From CAYSWS01 sp964434935 (GTDB lineage Bacteria; Patescibacteriota; WWE3; UBA101185; UBA10185): DNA of 52,918 nt. The notes below the pieces were generated by a model. That model ran no database searches. It was not told where the DNA came from and saw only the letters and a program-made list of their open reading frames with translations. The stretch spans positions 1 through 52,918 of the forward strand of contig CAYSWS010000005.1 in the NCBI GenBank assembly GCA_964434935.1, written 5' to 3'. Positions 41,384 to 48,965 of the stretch are shown here, piece after piece. A program made the translations under genes and the position numbers. Position 1 is the first letter of the stretch; every line of letters starts with the position of its first letter.

Positions 41384-41417
41384 TTTGGTAGAATGAAAAA
41401 GGCAAGAAGTTCATCAT

Positions 41418-41452
41418 GGGTGATTAGCTCAGTTGGTAGAGCAGTCGTCTTA
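41418..41452 (+). pseudogene. 5' half of tRNA-Ile, duplicated
   Basis: Identical over about 37 bases to the start of the complete tRNA-Ile that begins 75 bases downstream, breaking off inside the anticodon loop. Confidence 0.85.
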
Positions 41453-41484
41453 CGTTTGTGAGCGTAGCGAACAAAGGCAAGACG
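41446..41484 (+). repeat. hairpin joined to the tRNA half (REP-like)
   Basis: CGTCTT and AAGACG enclose GTTTGT...AACAAA around GAGCGTAGCG, a form seen in bacterial REP-type palindromes. It takes the place of the missing 3' half of the tRNA. Confidence 0.5.
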
Positions 41485-41492
41485 TTAAACAT

Positions 41493-41568
41493 GGGTGATT
41501 AGCTCAGTTGGTAGAGCAGTCGTCTTATACACGACCGGTCCCTGGTTCGAGCCCAGGATCACCCACCA
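41493..41568 (+). tRNA. tRNA-Ile(TAT)
   Basis: GGGTGAT pairs with ATCACCC; D arm GCTC/GAGC; anticodon arm GTCGT-CTTATAC-ACGAC; T arm CCTGG-TTCGAGC-CCAGG; encoded CCA. The anticodon UAU reads AUA directly. Most bacteria use a CAU anticodon modified by TilS for this codon. Confidence 0.9.
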
Positions 41569-41590
41569 AGATAAAATAATCGAGATAACT

Positions 41591-42049
41591 ATGTCGAAGT
41601 CACAACATATGTATGGATCAGAAAACGGTGAGTTTTACAGCGCAGAGCAAGCGAGTTCAAGAATGATCGAGATCGTGTCTTCGGTGGACACGCCCGATGG
41701 CCAACATTATCAAGACACTGATCATTTGAATTTAGCCCATGTGCGGGATTTTTTTGATGCTAAAGCTTCCATGTACGACTTTTTATCAAAAGACACACCG
41801 TTGGAAAGTCAGAAAAGTGTATTTAGGAACGAGGTTAGAAAAAACAAAGAATTGGCGGATGCTGCGGAGATTTTAGGTGCTGGAGACCCAACTGAAACAG
41901 CATTATATTGGGAGCGTGTCTATTCCGCTGTTCAACGTGACATAATACCCCTACTGAAAAACGAGCAAGCTATAGCTAGGACAAGGAGAGAATGGAAGGT
42001 AAGTAAAGAAAATAAACCGACAGGATGGAAATTCATAGATCAATCATAA
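41591..42049 (+). CDS. hypothetical protein (152 aa)
   Basis: A soluble, charged, helix-rich protein of unknown family. It begins 22 bases after the tRNA-Ile CCA; ATG 41591 is chosen because the upstream frame runs through the tRNA. TAAAAT lies 13 bases before the ATG. Confidence 0.6.
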   Translation: MSKSQHMYGSENGEFYSAEQASSRMIEIVSSVDTPDGQHYQDTDHLNLAHVRDFFDAKASMYDFLSKDTPLESQKSVFRNEVRKNKELADAAEILGAGDPTETALYWERVYSAVQRDIIPLLKNEQAIARTRREWKVSKENKPTGWKFIDQS

Positions 42050-42100
42050 TTCTATGGTATTTTCGTAGCTTGTTAGTTCGTTTCCAACCTCGCCCTGAAA

Positions 42101-42976
42101 TTACAAAACCCCAAGTTCGGTCTTTTCTTCTTCAGTTTCTCTTTCGATGAATTCCAAATATCTTTCCGTAGTGGAAACTCTTATATGCCCCGCAATTTTT
42201 GATACGTGCAGTAAGTTAGTGCCATTGGCCAAATGATGAGCCACAAAAGTGTGTCTGAGATCATTTACTTTGGCATTTTCCACGCCGGCAATATCATAAT
42301 ATCTCTGAATAGTAGACCTGATGTTCCTGATAAGCATGGCATTACCTGTTTTAGTTATGAACACATGATCGGCCCCATCCAGTTTAGGCCTGTCACCTTC
42401 TATGTAGGCTTTTAAGGCGTCAATGGCGGCCTTGTTCAAAGGAATATTCCTGGAAGGTCTGCTATTTTTAGCGGGTACAAAAAGATTTCCCGGACTGGCA
42501 TCCAGTTTAAGATGCTCCAGCTTCATGCCGGCTAATTCGGAGATAGTGATGCCTGTCTGCAGCAATGTTTCGATCATGGCGTAAGTTCTAGCGTCATCTC
42601 TGGCCGCGTCTCTTAAGGCCCTATATTCCAGCTTAGATAGTATCCTTGGAGGCTTCACATCAACTTTAGGGTGTTTCAACATGTCGGCTGCATTGGTAAC
42701 TACCAAGGACTCATCGACCAAGTATCTGAAAAATGTTTTAGTGGAGTTGGTCTTTCTGGAAATAGACTTAGGAGTATAGTCTTCTTTAGCCAGTTTTTTC
42801 ATATAACTTTCCAGATGGGTAAGTTCAATCTCATCGACCTTTCCCAAGCCTTGTTTTTCTAAATATTCGATCAATTGTTCAATATCTTTACCATAAGCGA
42901 CCAAAGTAGATTCAGATCTGCCCAAGCCTCCCAGGTAATCGATAAAGTTTTTGTGAGCTTCTTTTAAAGCAATCAT
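42101..42976 (-). CDS. tyrosine recombinase (Xer/integrase family), altered active site
   Basis: 291 residues with an N-terminal SAM-like core-binding domain (1-100) and a catalytic domain. Conserved: R241 in DLRHTF, H264 in AGH and nucleophile Y273 in TTERYLEF. Two key residues differ from XerC/D: in TGITISEL (141-148) Thr144 stands where the first catalytic Arg should be, and Asn238 stands where the His of HxLR should be. K170 may be the catalytic lysine. It could be the chromosome dimer resolvase of this organism or an element integrase; the nearby tRNA half makes the latter worth testing. Confidence 0.83.
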   Translation of the reverse strand: MIALKEAHKNFIDYLGGLGRSESTLVAYGKDIEQLIEYLEKQGLGKVDEIELTHLESYMKKLAKEDYTPKSISRKTNSTKTFFRYLVDESLVVTNAADMLKHPKVDVKPPRILSKLEYRALRDAARDDARTYAMIETLLQTGITISELAGMKLEHLKLDASPGNLFVPAKNSRPSRNIPLNKAAIDALKAYIEGDRPKLDGADHVFITKTGNAMLIRNIRSTIQRYYDIAGVENAKVNDLRHTFVAHHLANGTNLLHVSKIAGHIRVSTTERYLEFIERETEEEKTELGVL

Positions 42977-43023
42977 ATAAGTTTTTTTGTGGGCAATGAG
43001 GACAGCAAATTTACAACTAAGTA

Positions 43024-43067
43024 CTAATCCTATAGGTTAGGATAACACTAAGGTTGAACAATGTCAA
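43024..43067 (-). promoter_or_regulatory. recombinase gene promoter with CCTATAGG palindrome
   Basis: TTGACA (43067-43062), 17 bp, TATCCT (43044-43039), followed by CTAAT-CCTATAGG-TTAG at the transcription start. The start of the FtsB-like gene lies just outside on the other strand. Confidence 0.55.
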
Positions 43068-43089
43068 CATTTGCACTAGAATTTTATAT

Positions 43090-43482
43090 ATGGCCATGCC
43101 TGCCCAAACTAAATACGTTGTACTTTCAATACTGTTCATTTTAGCATCGATCAACTTTACAAGAACAGCCCTGGAAATACTCGAGAATAGTAAGAGATTG
43201 GACAGTTTAAGTCAAGAGGTAGGGGATATGGAGGAAGAAAAAAAGGAGTATACAAACAGCGTGGCCTACAAGAAAACTGATGAATATGTAGAAGAAAAAG
43301 CCCGTGACGACCTAAGCATGATTAGACCTGGAGAAAAAGTATATGTTATACCACAGGAGTTCAAAGTGCTTGACCTGGAATCTAAGGTTTTAGGTCAAAA
43401 GAGTGTTTCTCAGAAGTTGATATTGGGGAAGTTTGGCGAAGACAGCAACGTGGCCAAGTGGCTAAGATTGTTCATAAAATAG
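43090..43482 (+). CDS. FtsB/DivIC-like septum protein
   Basis: 130 residues: a short cytoplasmic start, one membrane helix (8-27), a coiled coil (NSKRLDSLSQEVGDMEEEKKE) and a segment YVEEKARDDLSMIRPGEKVYVIP that matches the FtsB/DivIC family. Expected to help assemble the division septum. ATG 43090 follows TAGAAT by seven bases; the upstream extension has no support. Confidence 0.82.
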   Translation: MAMPAQTKYVVLSILFILASINFTRTALEILENSKRLDSLSQEVGDMEEEKKEYTNSVAYKKTDEYVEEKARDDLSMIRPGEKVYVIPQEFKVLDLESKVLGQKSVSQKLILGKFGEDSNVAKWLRLFIK

Positions 43483-43573
43483 GCGTTGGAGCGTTTAACT
43501 TTGACATATCAAGGTTTGTCTGATAAATTACACAATTGATGAGATGCACATGGGCGCATTTCATCAACTTTGG

Positions 43574-43647
43574 CGCGGGGTGGAGGAATAGTACCTCGTC
43601 AGGCTCATAATCTGAAGATCCTGGTGCAAATCCAGGCCCCGCAACCA
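43574..43647 (+). tRNA. initiator tRNA-fMet(CAT), unusual
   Basis: CGCGGGG opposes CCCCGCA, leaving the C1-A72 mismatch that marks initiators; anticodon loop CTCATAA; encoded CCA. The D loop is only AATAGTA and lacks G18-G19; the T loop is TGCAAAT with G at position 55; the anticodon stem lacks the three stacked G-C pairs of normal initiators. Confidence 0.88.
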
Positions 43648-43745
43648 AATATATTTATCCCCGGGTTGGGGTTTTTTATTTCCAAAAGTACCGTTTTTAA
43701 CATACAATTAGGTTGTAATTGTTGGTATAATGCCTCTTGAGCCGT

Positions 43746-43850
43746 GGCCGATGTTTCGCGCCGATGTTGCGTCTCACTGCGTTCGACGAGCATCGGCACT
43801 CACGTTGTTCGCGCCGATGTTGCGTCTCACGGTGTTCGACGCGCATCAGC
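43746..43850 (+). repeat. tandem minihelix repeats upstream of tRNA-Met
   Basis: GCCGATG at 43760 and 43813 (spacing 53), with CATCGGC at 43791 and CATCAGC at 43844 closing each hairpin; a partial copy starts at 43746. GCCGATG/CATCGGC is the same acceptor stem as in the complete tRNA that begins at 43869. Confidence 0.75.
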
Positions 43851-43868
43851 TTGTCACTGACGTTCCAA

Positions 43869-43945
43869 GCCGATGTAGCTCAGGCGGTTAGAGCGGACGT
43901 TTCATAAGCGTCAGGTCGTCGGTTCGAGTCCGACCATCGGCACCA
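43869..43945 (+). tRNA. tRNA-Met(CAT), elongator
   Basis: GCCGATG pairs with CATCGGC; anticodon loop TTCATAA; T arm CGTCGG-TTCGAGT-CCGAC; encoded CCA. G1-C72 pairs, so it is not an initiator. A tRNA-Ile2 with CAU is the other possibility, made unlikely by the tRNA-Ile(UAU) nearby. trpS starts seven bases after it. Confidence 0.92.
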
Positions 43946-43952
43946 GAAATAT

Positions 43953-44951
43953 ATGAACAAAAAAAGAATACTAACAGGAGACAACCCTACCGGCGAGCTC
44001 CACGTGGGTCACTACGTAGGATCGTTGCAAAATAGAGCCAAACTTCAAGATGAATACGAAACATTCATTGTTATTGCAGATATGCACGCGCTAGCCTACC
44101 CCAAATACGTGGACAAGCCAAAAACCGTCAGTGAGAATGTGCGCAAAGTTCTACTGGGCAATCTGGCGGCTGGACTTGATCCTGATAAAGTCACCTTCTT
44201 CATGGAATCGGGTATACCTGAGCTGTATGAGCTGGCCACCCTTTTTAGCATGTACGTCAGCCATAACCGCGCGCTGAGAAATCCTACTCTCAAGGAAGAA
44301 ATTCGAGAAAAAGATCTGGGCGACGCGTTTTCTCTTGGTTTTGTGAATTTTCCCATTTTGCAGGTAGCGGATATTTTATGTGTGAAAGCTCATCTGGTTC
44401 CCGTGGGAGAAGATCAGCTGCCGCACATTGAGCTGGCCAGAGAAGTGGCCCGAAAATTTAATTCCACTTATGGTGAGATCTTCCCGGAACCGGAAGGCAT
44501 GGTTGGAGAGATCAAACGTTTGGTAGGACTTGATGGAAATACCAAAATGACCAAATCTTTGGACAACACCATAAACCTCAATGAGCCGGAAGAAGAATTG
44601 AAAAGAAAGATCATGGGCATGTACACAGATCCTAAAAGAATTCACGCCACAGATCCGGGTACCGTAAAGGGAAATCCTGTTTTTATTTACCACGACGCCT
44701 TTAACGAAAACAAAGAAGAAGTTAAAGATCTCAAGCAGAGGTACGAAAAAGGTCAAGTAGGAGATATAGAAGTTAAAGAAAAATTGTATGAAGCCATGAG
44801 CCGATTCCTAAAACCTATTATAACTCGCTACCAAATGTTCGAAAATGACATACCTAAAGTTGAAGAAATATTGGAGTCAGGCACACAGAAAACCAGAGCC
44901 ATTGTGCAGGAAACTTTGCAGGAAACCAAGGAAAAAATGAATTTTTTGTAA
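43953..44951 (+). CDS. trpS: tryptophanyl-tRNA synthetase
   Basis: Class I synthetase charging tRNA-Trp. Signature 1 is GELHVGHYVGS (near residue 15), signature 2 is TKMTKSLDN (near residue 195), and the Trp pocket has the usual MHALAYP. 332 residues, normal. Seven bases separate it from the tRNA-Met CCA end and there is no Shine-Dalgarno, so processing of the tRNA 3' end would release the mRNA with an almost leaderless 5' end. Confidence 0.95.
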   Translation: MNKKRILTGDNPTGELHVGHYVGSLQNRAKLQDEYETFIVIADMHALAYPKYVDKPKTVSENVRKVLLGNLAAGLDPDKVTFFMESGIPELYELATLFSMYVSHNRALRNPTLKEEIREKDLGDAFSLGFVNFPILQVADILCVKAHLVPVGEDQLPHIELAREVARKFNSTYGEIFPEPEGMVGEIKRLVGLDGNTKMTKSLDNTINLNEPEEELKRKIMGMYTDPKRIHATDPGTVKGNPVFIYHDAFNENKEEVKDLKQRYEKGQVGDIEVKEKLYEAMSRFLKPIITRYQMFENDIPKVEEILESGTQKTRAIVQETLQETKEKMNFL

Positions 44952-44981
44952 TGGGCAAACTGATGTATAATGCCATAGCCT

Positions 44982-46844
44982 ATGAACAATCCACCCAATA
45001 AGGAAAGCCAGAAAAAGAAAATACCACTAAACAAGAAACCACCCATGCCTCCTAAAAGCATTTTTAATAACGTATTCTTTTATGTTTTTTTGCTGCTGGG
45101 TATGATGATACTTTTTTCCACATTTTCTGATCTTGGCGGCGGGCTGGATGAAAAACCTATTAGCGAAGCTCTAGCTTTGATAAAAGAAGGCAAAGTGCAG
45201 GATATAGAGATCTCGGGCAATAATATTGATGTTCTCCTGCAGGACGGGTCCAAATTCAAAACTTCCAAAGAGGACGGCATCAGCTTTGATGAGATCTTAG
45301 CTAACAGTGGGCTGGATAGTTCTTTGGTGGCGGGAGAGATCAAAGTTGTGCACAGAACGGCTTTAGTTGACATCATCGGGCCCATACTTTCTTTTGGCAT
45401 ACCCATATTTATCTTGCTTTTCATTTTTAGACAGATGCGCGGCGCCAGTGGGGATATTTTGTCTTTTGGTAAATCCAAGGCCCGACTTTTTAATAAAAAA
45501 GATGCTCAGAACATAACTTTCGCCGATGTGGCCGGGGTGGAAGAGGCCAAGAAAGAGATGATGGAAATTGTGGACTTTTTGAAGTATCCGCAAAAATACA
45601 GGAAACTGGGGGCTAGGATACCTAAAGGAGTTTTGCTAATAGGACCTTCCGGTGTAGGTAAGACATTGTTGGCTAAAGCCATTGCCGGCGAGGCCAACGT
45701 GCCTTTCTTCAGCGTGGCCGGCAGTGAATTTATGGAGATGTTAGTGGGTGTGGGTTCGGCCAGGGCTAGGGATCTGTTTGCCATGGCCAAAGCCAATCAA
45801 CCCAGCCTTATTTTTATTGACGAAGTTGACGCTATCGGGCGCCAAAGGGGCATGGGTATAGGTGGCGGGCATGATGAGAGAGAGCAGACTCTTAACCAAA
45901 TACTGATAGAGATGGATGGTTTTGATCCCAGGACCAGTGTCATTGTGCTGGCGGCCACTAACAGACCGGACATGCTGGACCCCGCGCTGATCAGAGCCGG
46001 CAGGTTCGATAGAAGGATACACATTCCTCTACCTGATCTTAAGGAAAGGGAGGCCATCATGAAGATACACATGAGAGGCAAGCCTTTTGAAGATGATGTT
46101 ACCGTAGAGAGAATTGCTAAAAAGACGGTAGGTTTCAGCGGAGCAGATATCGAAAATATGCTCAACGAATCTGCCATCTTGGCTGCCAGAGATAATAGAG
46201 CCAAGATCTCCAGAAAAGATATGGAAGAAGCGGCTTTGAAGGTTACTATGGGCAGCGAAAGAAAAACTCTACAATCAGAACACGAAAGGAAAATGACCGC
46301 TTATCATGAGATCGGGCATGCTTTGGTAGCCTCACGTATGCCGGAAATGGATCCGGTGAGCCGTGTTTCCATTGTAGCTAGAGGAGCTTCGCTGGGGCAC
46401 ACTAGCATTGAGCCTCTCAGAGATAGGTATAACGAGACCAGGACCAGGTTGCTATCCATGATATCTACCATGCTGGGAGGGCGGGCGGCTGAGGAGTTGG
46501 TTTTTGATGAGCTTACCATTGGCGCCTCTGATGACATAGAGAAAGCCACCCAGTTGGCCAGAAGAATGGTCATGCAGTACGGCATGAGCGATCTGGGGCC
46601 AATTTCCTATAACGGTAAAAGTGACGAATTCATGTTGGCTAGGGAGCTTGGCTATCACGCACCCACCTACAGCGACGAGATGGCGGCCAAGATAGACAAG
46701 GAAGTGGAGAAGATCGTGGCCTCTTGTTTTTCCGGCGCTAAGGATATTATCACTAAAAACAGGGAAGCTATGGATAAGGTGGCGTCTGTGCTACTGGAAA
46801 AAGAGACCATCTACGAAGACGAATTCAAAGAACTAATTTCCTAG
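44982..46844 (+). CDS. ftsH: ATP-dependent zinc metalloprotease FtsH
   Basis: Membrane-bound AAA protease for quality control. 620 residues: helix at 31-48, extracellular domain (50-130), helix at 131-150, AAA domain with Walker A GPSGVGKT (221-228), Walker B LIFIDE (276-281), second region of homology with ATNRPD and FDRR, and peptidase site HEIGH (442-446). The Walker A has SGV where most have PGT. TATAAT ends ten bases before the ATG. The exonuclease gene follows by three bases. Confidence 0.96.
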   Translation: MNNPPNKESQKKKIPLNKKPPMPPKSIFNNVFFYVFLLLGMMILFSTFSDLGGGLDEKPISEALALIKEGKVQDIEISGNNIDVLLQDGSKFKTSKEDGISFDEILANSGLDSSLVAGEIKVVHRTALVDIIGPILSFGIPIFILLFIFRQMRGASGDILSFGKSKARLFNKKDAQNITFADVAGVEEAKKEMMEIVDFLKYPQKYRKLGARIPKGVLLIGPSGVGKTLLAKAIAGEANVPFFSVAGSEFMEMLVGVGSARARDLFAMAKANQPSLIFIDEVDAIGRQRGMGIGGGHDEREQTLNQILIEMDGFDPRTSVIVLAATNRPDMLDPALIRAGRFDRRIHIPLPDLKEREAIMKIHMRGKPFEDDVTVERIAKKTVGFSGADIENMLNESAILAARDNRAKISRKDMEEAALKVTMGSERKTLQSEHERKMTAYHEIGHALVASRMPEMDPVSRVSIVARGASLGHTSIEPLRDRYNETRTRLLSMISTMLGGRAAEELVFDELTIGASDDIEKATQLARRMVMQYGMSDLGPISYNGKSDEFMLARELGYHAPTYSDEMAAKIDKEVEKIVASCFSGAKDIITKNREAMDKVASVLLEKETIYEDEFKELIS

Positions 46845-46847
46845 TTT

Positions 46848-47765
46848 ATGAAGAAACTACTTTTAATTGATACTTTTAATTTTTTGCATCGTGCATACCA
46901 CGCTTTACCACCTACGCTAACCGACAAAAATGGTGAGCCTACCAACGCGGTTTACGGTGTCACCAGCATGCTAATCAGCGTGTTCGATCAAATAAAGCCC
47001 GACTATGTGGTGGCTGCCATGGATGACATCGAGCCCACCTTTAGAGTAGAGGATTTTACCGGCTACAAGGCGCACCGAAAACCTATGGAAGACGCACTTT
47101 CTTCGCAAATTCCCAAGGTTTTTGAGGTCATCGACGCTTTTGGTGTGAACAGGATCAGCTTACCCGGCTACGAAGCCGATGATGTTATCGGTACTATGGT
47201 GGAGAAGTACGCGGATAAGAACACTGAAGTAATAGTGGTTTCCAATGATAGGGACCTTTGGCAATTAGTGAAAGATAACGTTTTGGTCATGAATCCGGGC
47301 TCAAGAGGCATGGTGGAATGGATCGGTGAGAAAGAAGTGCAGGCCAGATTTGGCTTTGGTCCGGAGCAAATTCCGGATTACAAGGGTTTGCGTGGGGACC
47401 CCAGCGACAACATTCCTGGTGTTTATGGTATTGGTGAAAAAACCGCCACAAAACTTATTACTGAGTACAAAAATATTGAGGGTGTTTATAATAATATTGA
47501 TAAGGTAGAGCCCAAATCGGTGCGGGATAAGCTTTTGCAGGGTTACGAACAAGCCATGATGAGCAAAAATCTGGCCACCATCATCCGAGATGCGCCTGTG
47601 GATGTGGAGCTGGGGGATTGCAGTTATCACGAAACTGACACGGAGAATCTGAAAGAAGTACTGGAGAAGTATAATTTTAGATCCTTATTAAGAAGAATAG
47701 GTCTAGAAGAGGAAAAAAAGTCCAAAATTGATAAGGTTCCAGAGAATCAGATGAAGTTGTTGTAA
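46848..47765 (+). CDS. stand-alone 5'-3' exonuclease (PolA N-terminal type)
   Basis: 305 residues equal to the 5' nuclease domain of DNA polymerase I: LLIDTFNFLHRAYHA, GYEADDVIGT, VSNDRDLWQLV and the helix-three-turn-helix KGLRGDPSDNIPGVYGIGEKTA. Removes RNA primers and flaps. There is no polymerase domain here, as in other genomes where PolA is split. It is co-transcribed with ftsH. Confidence 0.92.
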   Translation: MKKLLLIDTFNFLHRAYHALPPTLTDKNGEPTNAVYGVTSMLISVFDQIKPDYVVAAMDDIEPTFRVEDFTGYKAHRKPMEDALSSQIPKVFEVIDAFGVNRISLPGYEADDVIGTMVEKYADKNTEVIVVSNDRDLWQLVKDNVLVMNPGSRGMVEWIGEKEVQARFGFGPEQIPDYKGLRGDPSDNIPGVYGIGEKTATKLITEYKNIEGVYNNIDKVEPKSVRDKLLQGYEQAMMSKNLATIIRDAPVDVELGDCSYHETDTENLKEVLEKYNFRSLLRRIGLEEEKKSKIDKVPENQMKLL

Positions 47766-47837
47766 AAACTCCGTTGTTGTATACTTGCCGAAATTAGCCA
47801 AAATAGCTCATTATCATAGAAAAGGAGAGATGAGGGC

Positions 47838-48251
47838 ATGAAGGACATTGTGGTTGTTGTGGGCGAGGACCCAACCTTTTTAATGAATGTAAATGACTCC
47901 ATTATGCAGTCTGTTGAGAACGTTACTGTTACCTGTCACGTACCGGATAAATCTCACAAAATTCCCACAGACGCCAGCGTGTTCGTGGTGGATTTTAATA
48001 TGGGAGATATCTCTGGAGTGGATGTTGTCCACAAGATCAGAGAAGAAAACAAAGAAGCGCACATCATAATGTGGGGACTTTCACTGGATCATGACGGCAG
48101 CGAAATGATTTCCTGCTTTGGTCCTAAGGGCAATAGCCTAGCTAATGAGATCATCGATAAATATGTTGAGAACATTGGCGTGGTTGTAAGATCCGCCCTA
48201 AGGTCTATGTCGAAGAGATCACCAAAATTGTTTTCAACTGTTCCGTCGTAG
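47838..48251 (+). CDS. receiver-domain protein (orphan)
   Basis: 137 residues of a CheY-like fold: DVVVVGEDP-like first strand, phosphoacceptor D52 in VVDFNMGDISGVDVV and K97 in FGPKG. No output domain and no histidine kinase nearby. It may be a stand-alone signalling protein or a receiver that has lost phosphorylation. AAAGGAG lies a few bases before ATG, and a strong terminator follows. Confidence 0.75.
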   Translation: MKDIVVVVGEDPTFLMNVNDSIMQSVENVTVTCHVPDKSHKIPTDASVFVVDFNMGDISGVDVVHKIREENKEAHIIMWGLSLDHDGSEMISCFGPKGNSLANEIIDKYVENIGVVVRSALRSMSKRSPKLFSTVPS

Positions 48252-48266
48252 CTTTTTCTGTCTCAC

Positions 48267-48310
48267 ATACCCTCCGGGAATTAAGCAATAATCATTCCGG
48301 AGGGTATAAT
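48267..48310 (+). terminator. terminator of the receiver gene, containing the nth -10
   Basis: ATACCCTCCGG and CCGGAGGGTAT form a perfect 11-bp stem followed by AATTTTTAT. The last bases of the stem plus the tail are TATAAT (48305-48310), which ends six bases before the nth start codon. Confidence 0.75.
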
Positions 48311-48316
48311 TTTTAT

Positions 48317-48952
48317 ATGAACAAAAAACAAAGAGCAGAAGAAGTAGCTAAATTACTAAAAAAAGAACACCCCCAACCCAAAACAGAACTCATCCATAAC
48401 AGCGAAACAGAGCTGGTAGTGGCGGTAATGCTGTCGGCACAAACCACGGATATCAAAGTAAATGAGGTCACCAAAGAACTGTTTAAAAAATATAAAACTT
48501 GGGAAGATTATGCGGCGGCGGACCCGCAGGAGCTTCGAACAATTATCAAGCAAGTCAATTTTTATATAGGCAAGGCGGACAGGATCGTCAAAGCAGCCAA
48601 AACCATCTTGGCGGATTTTCACGGCCAATTGCCCAGGGATATAAAAAACCTGGTGAAAATACCCGGTATAGCCAGAAAAAGCGCCAACGTGATTCAGCAG
48701 GAGCTCTGGGGCCTATCCGAAGGCATAGTGGTGGACACGCACGTTACCCGGGTAAGCAACCGCTTAGGATTAACCCAGCAAAAGGACGCTGTGAAGATAG
48801 AAAAAGAGCTCATGGAGGTGTTTCCTAAAGATAGCTGGAGAAACGTCTCCGGAGCACTGGTCATGCATGGCCGGTATGTTTGTAAGGCCAGAAAGCCTGA
48901 TTGTGAGAATTGTATCTTGAATAAGGTTTGCCCTTCGGCCTTTGAGGTCTAG
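48317..48952 (+). CDS. nth: endonuclease III
   Basis: DNA glycosylase/AP lyase for oxidised pyrimidines. K121 in KIPGIARKSA and D140 in VVDTHVTR are the catalytic pair; the 4Fe-4S cluster ligands are C189, C196, C199 and C205. 211 residues, normal. It needs the Fe-S cluster that the suf operon makes. TATAAT ends six bases before the ATG, inside the preceding terminator. Confidence 0.96.
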   Translation: MNKKQRAEEVAKLLKKEHPQPKTELIHNSETELVVAVMLSAQTTDIKVNEVTKELFKKYKTWEDYAAADPQELRTIIKQVNFYIGKADRIVKAAKTILADFHGQLPRDIKNLVKIPGIARKSANVIQQELWGLSEGIVVDTHVTRVSNRLGLTQQKDAVKIEKELMEVFPKDSWRNVSGALVMHGRYVCKARKPDCENCILNKVCPSAFEV

Positions 48953-48965
48953 CATCATCCCGTGG

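Noticed and set aside
43605..43799. Short frame on the minus strand between the tRNA genes
   Set aside because: It runs through the initiator tRNA and the repeat units and has no start signal.
43746..43850. CRISPR array
   Set aside because: Only two to three units, palindromic and related to the adjoining tRNA, with no unique spacers and no cas genes.
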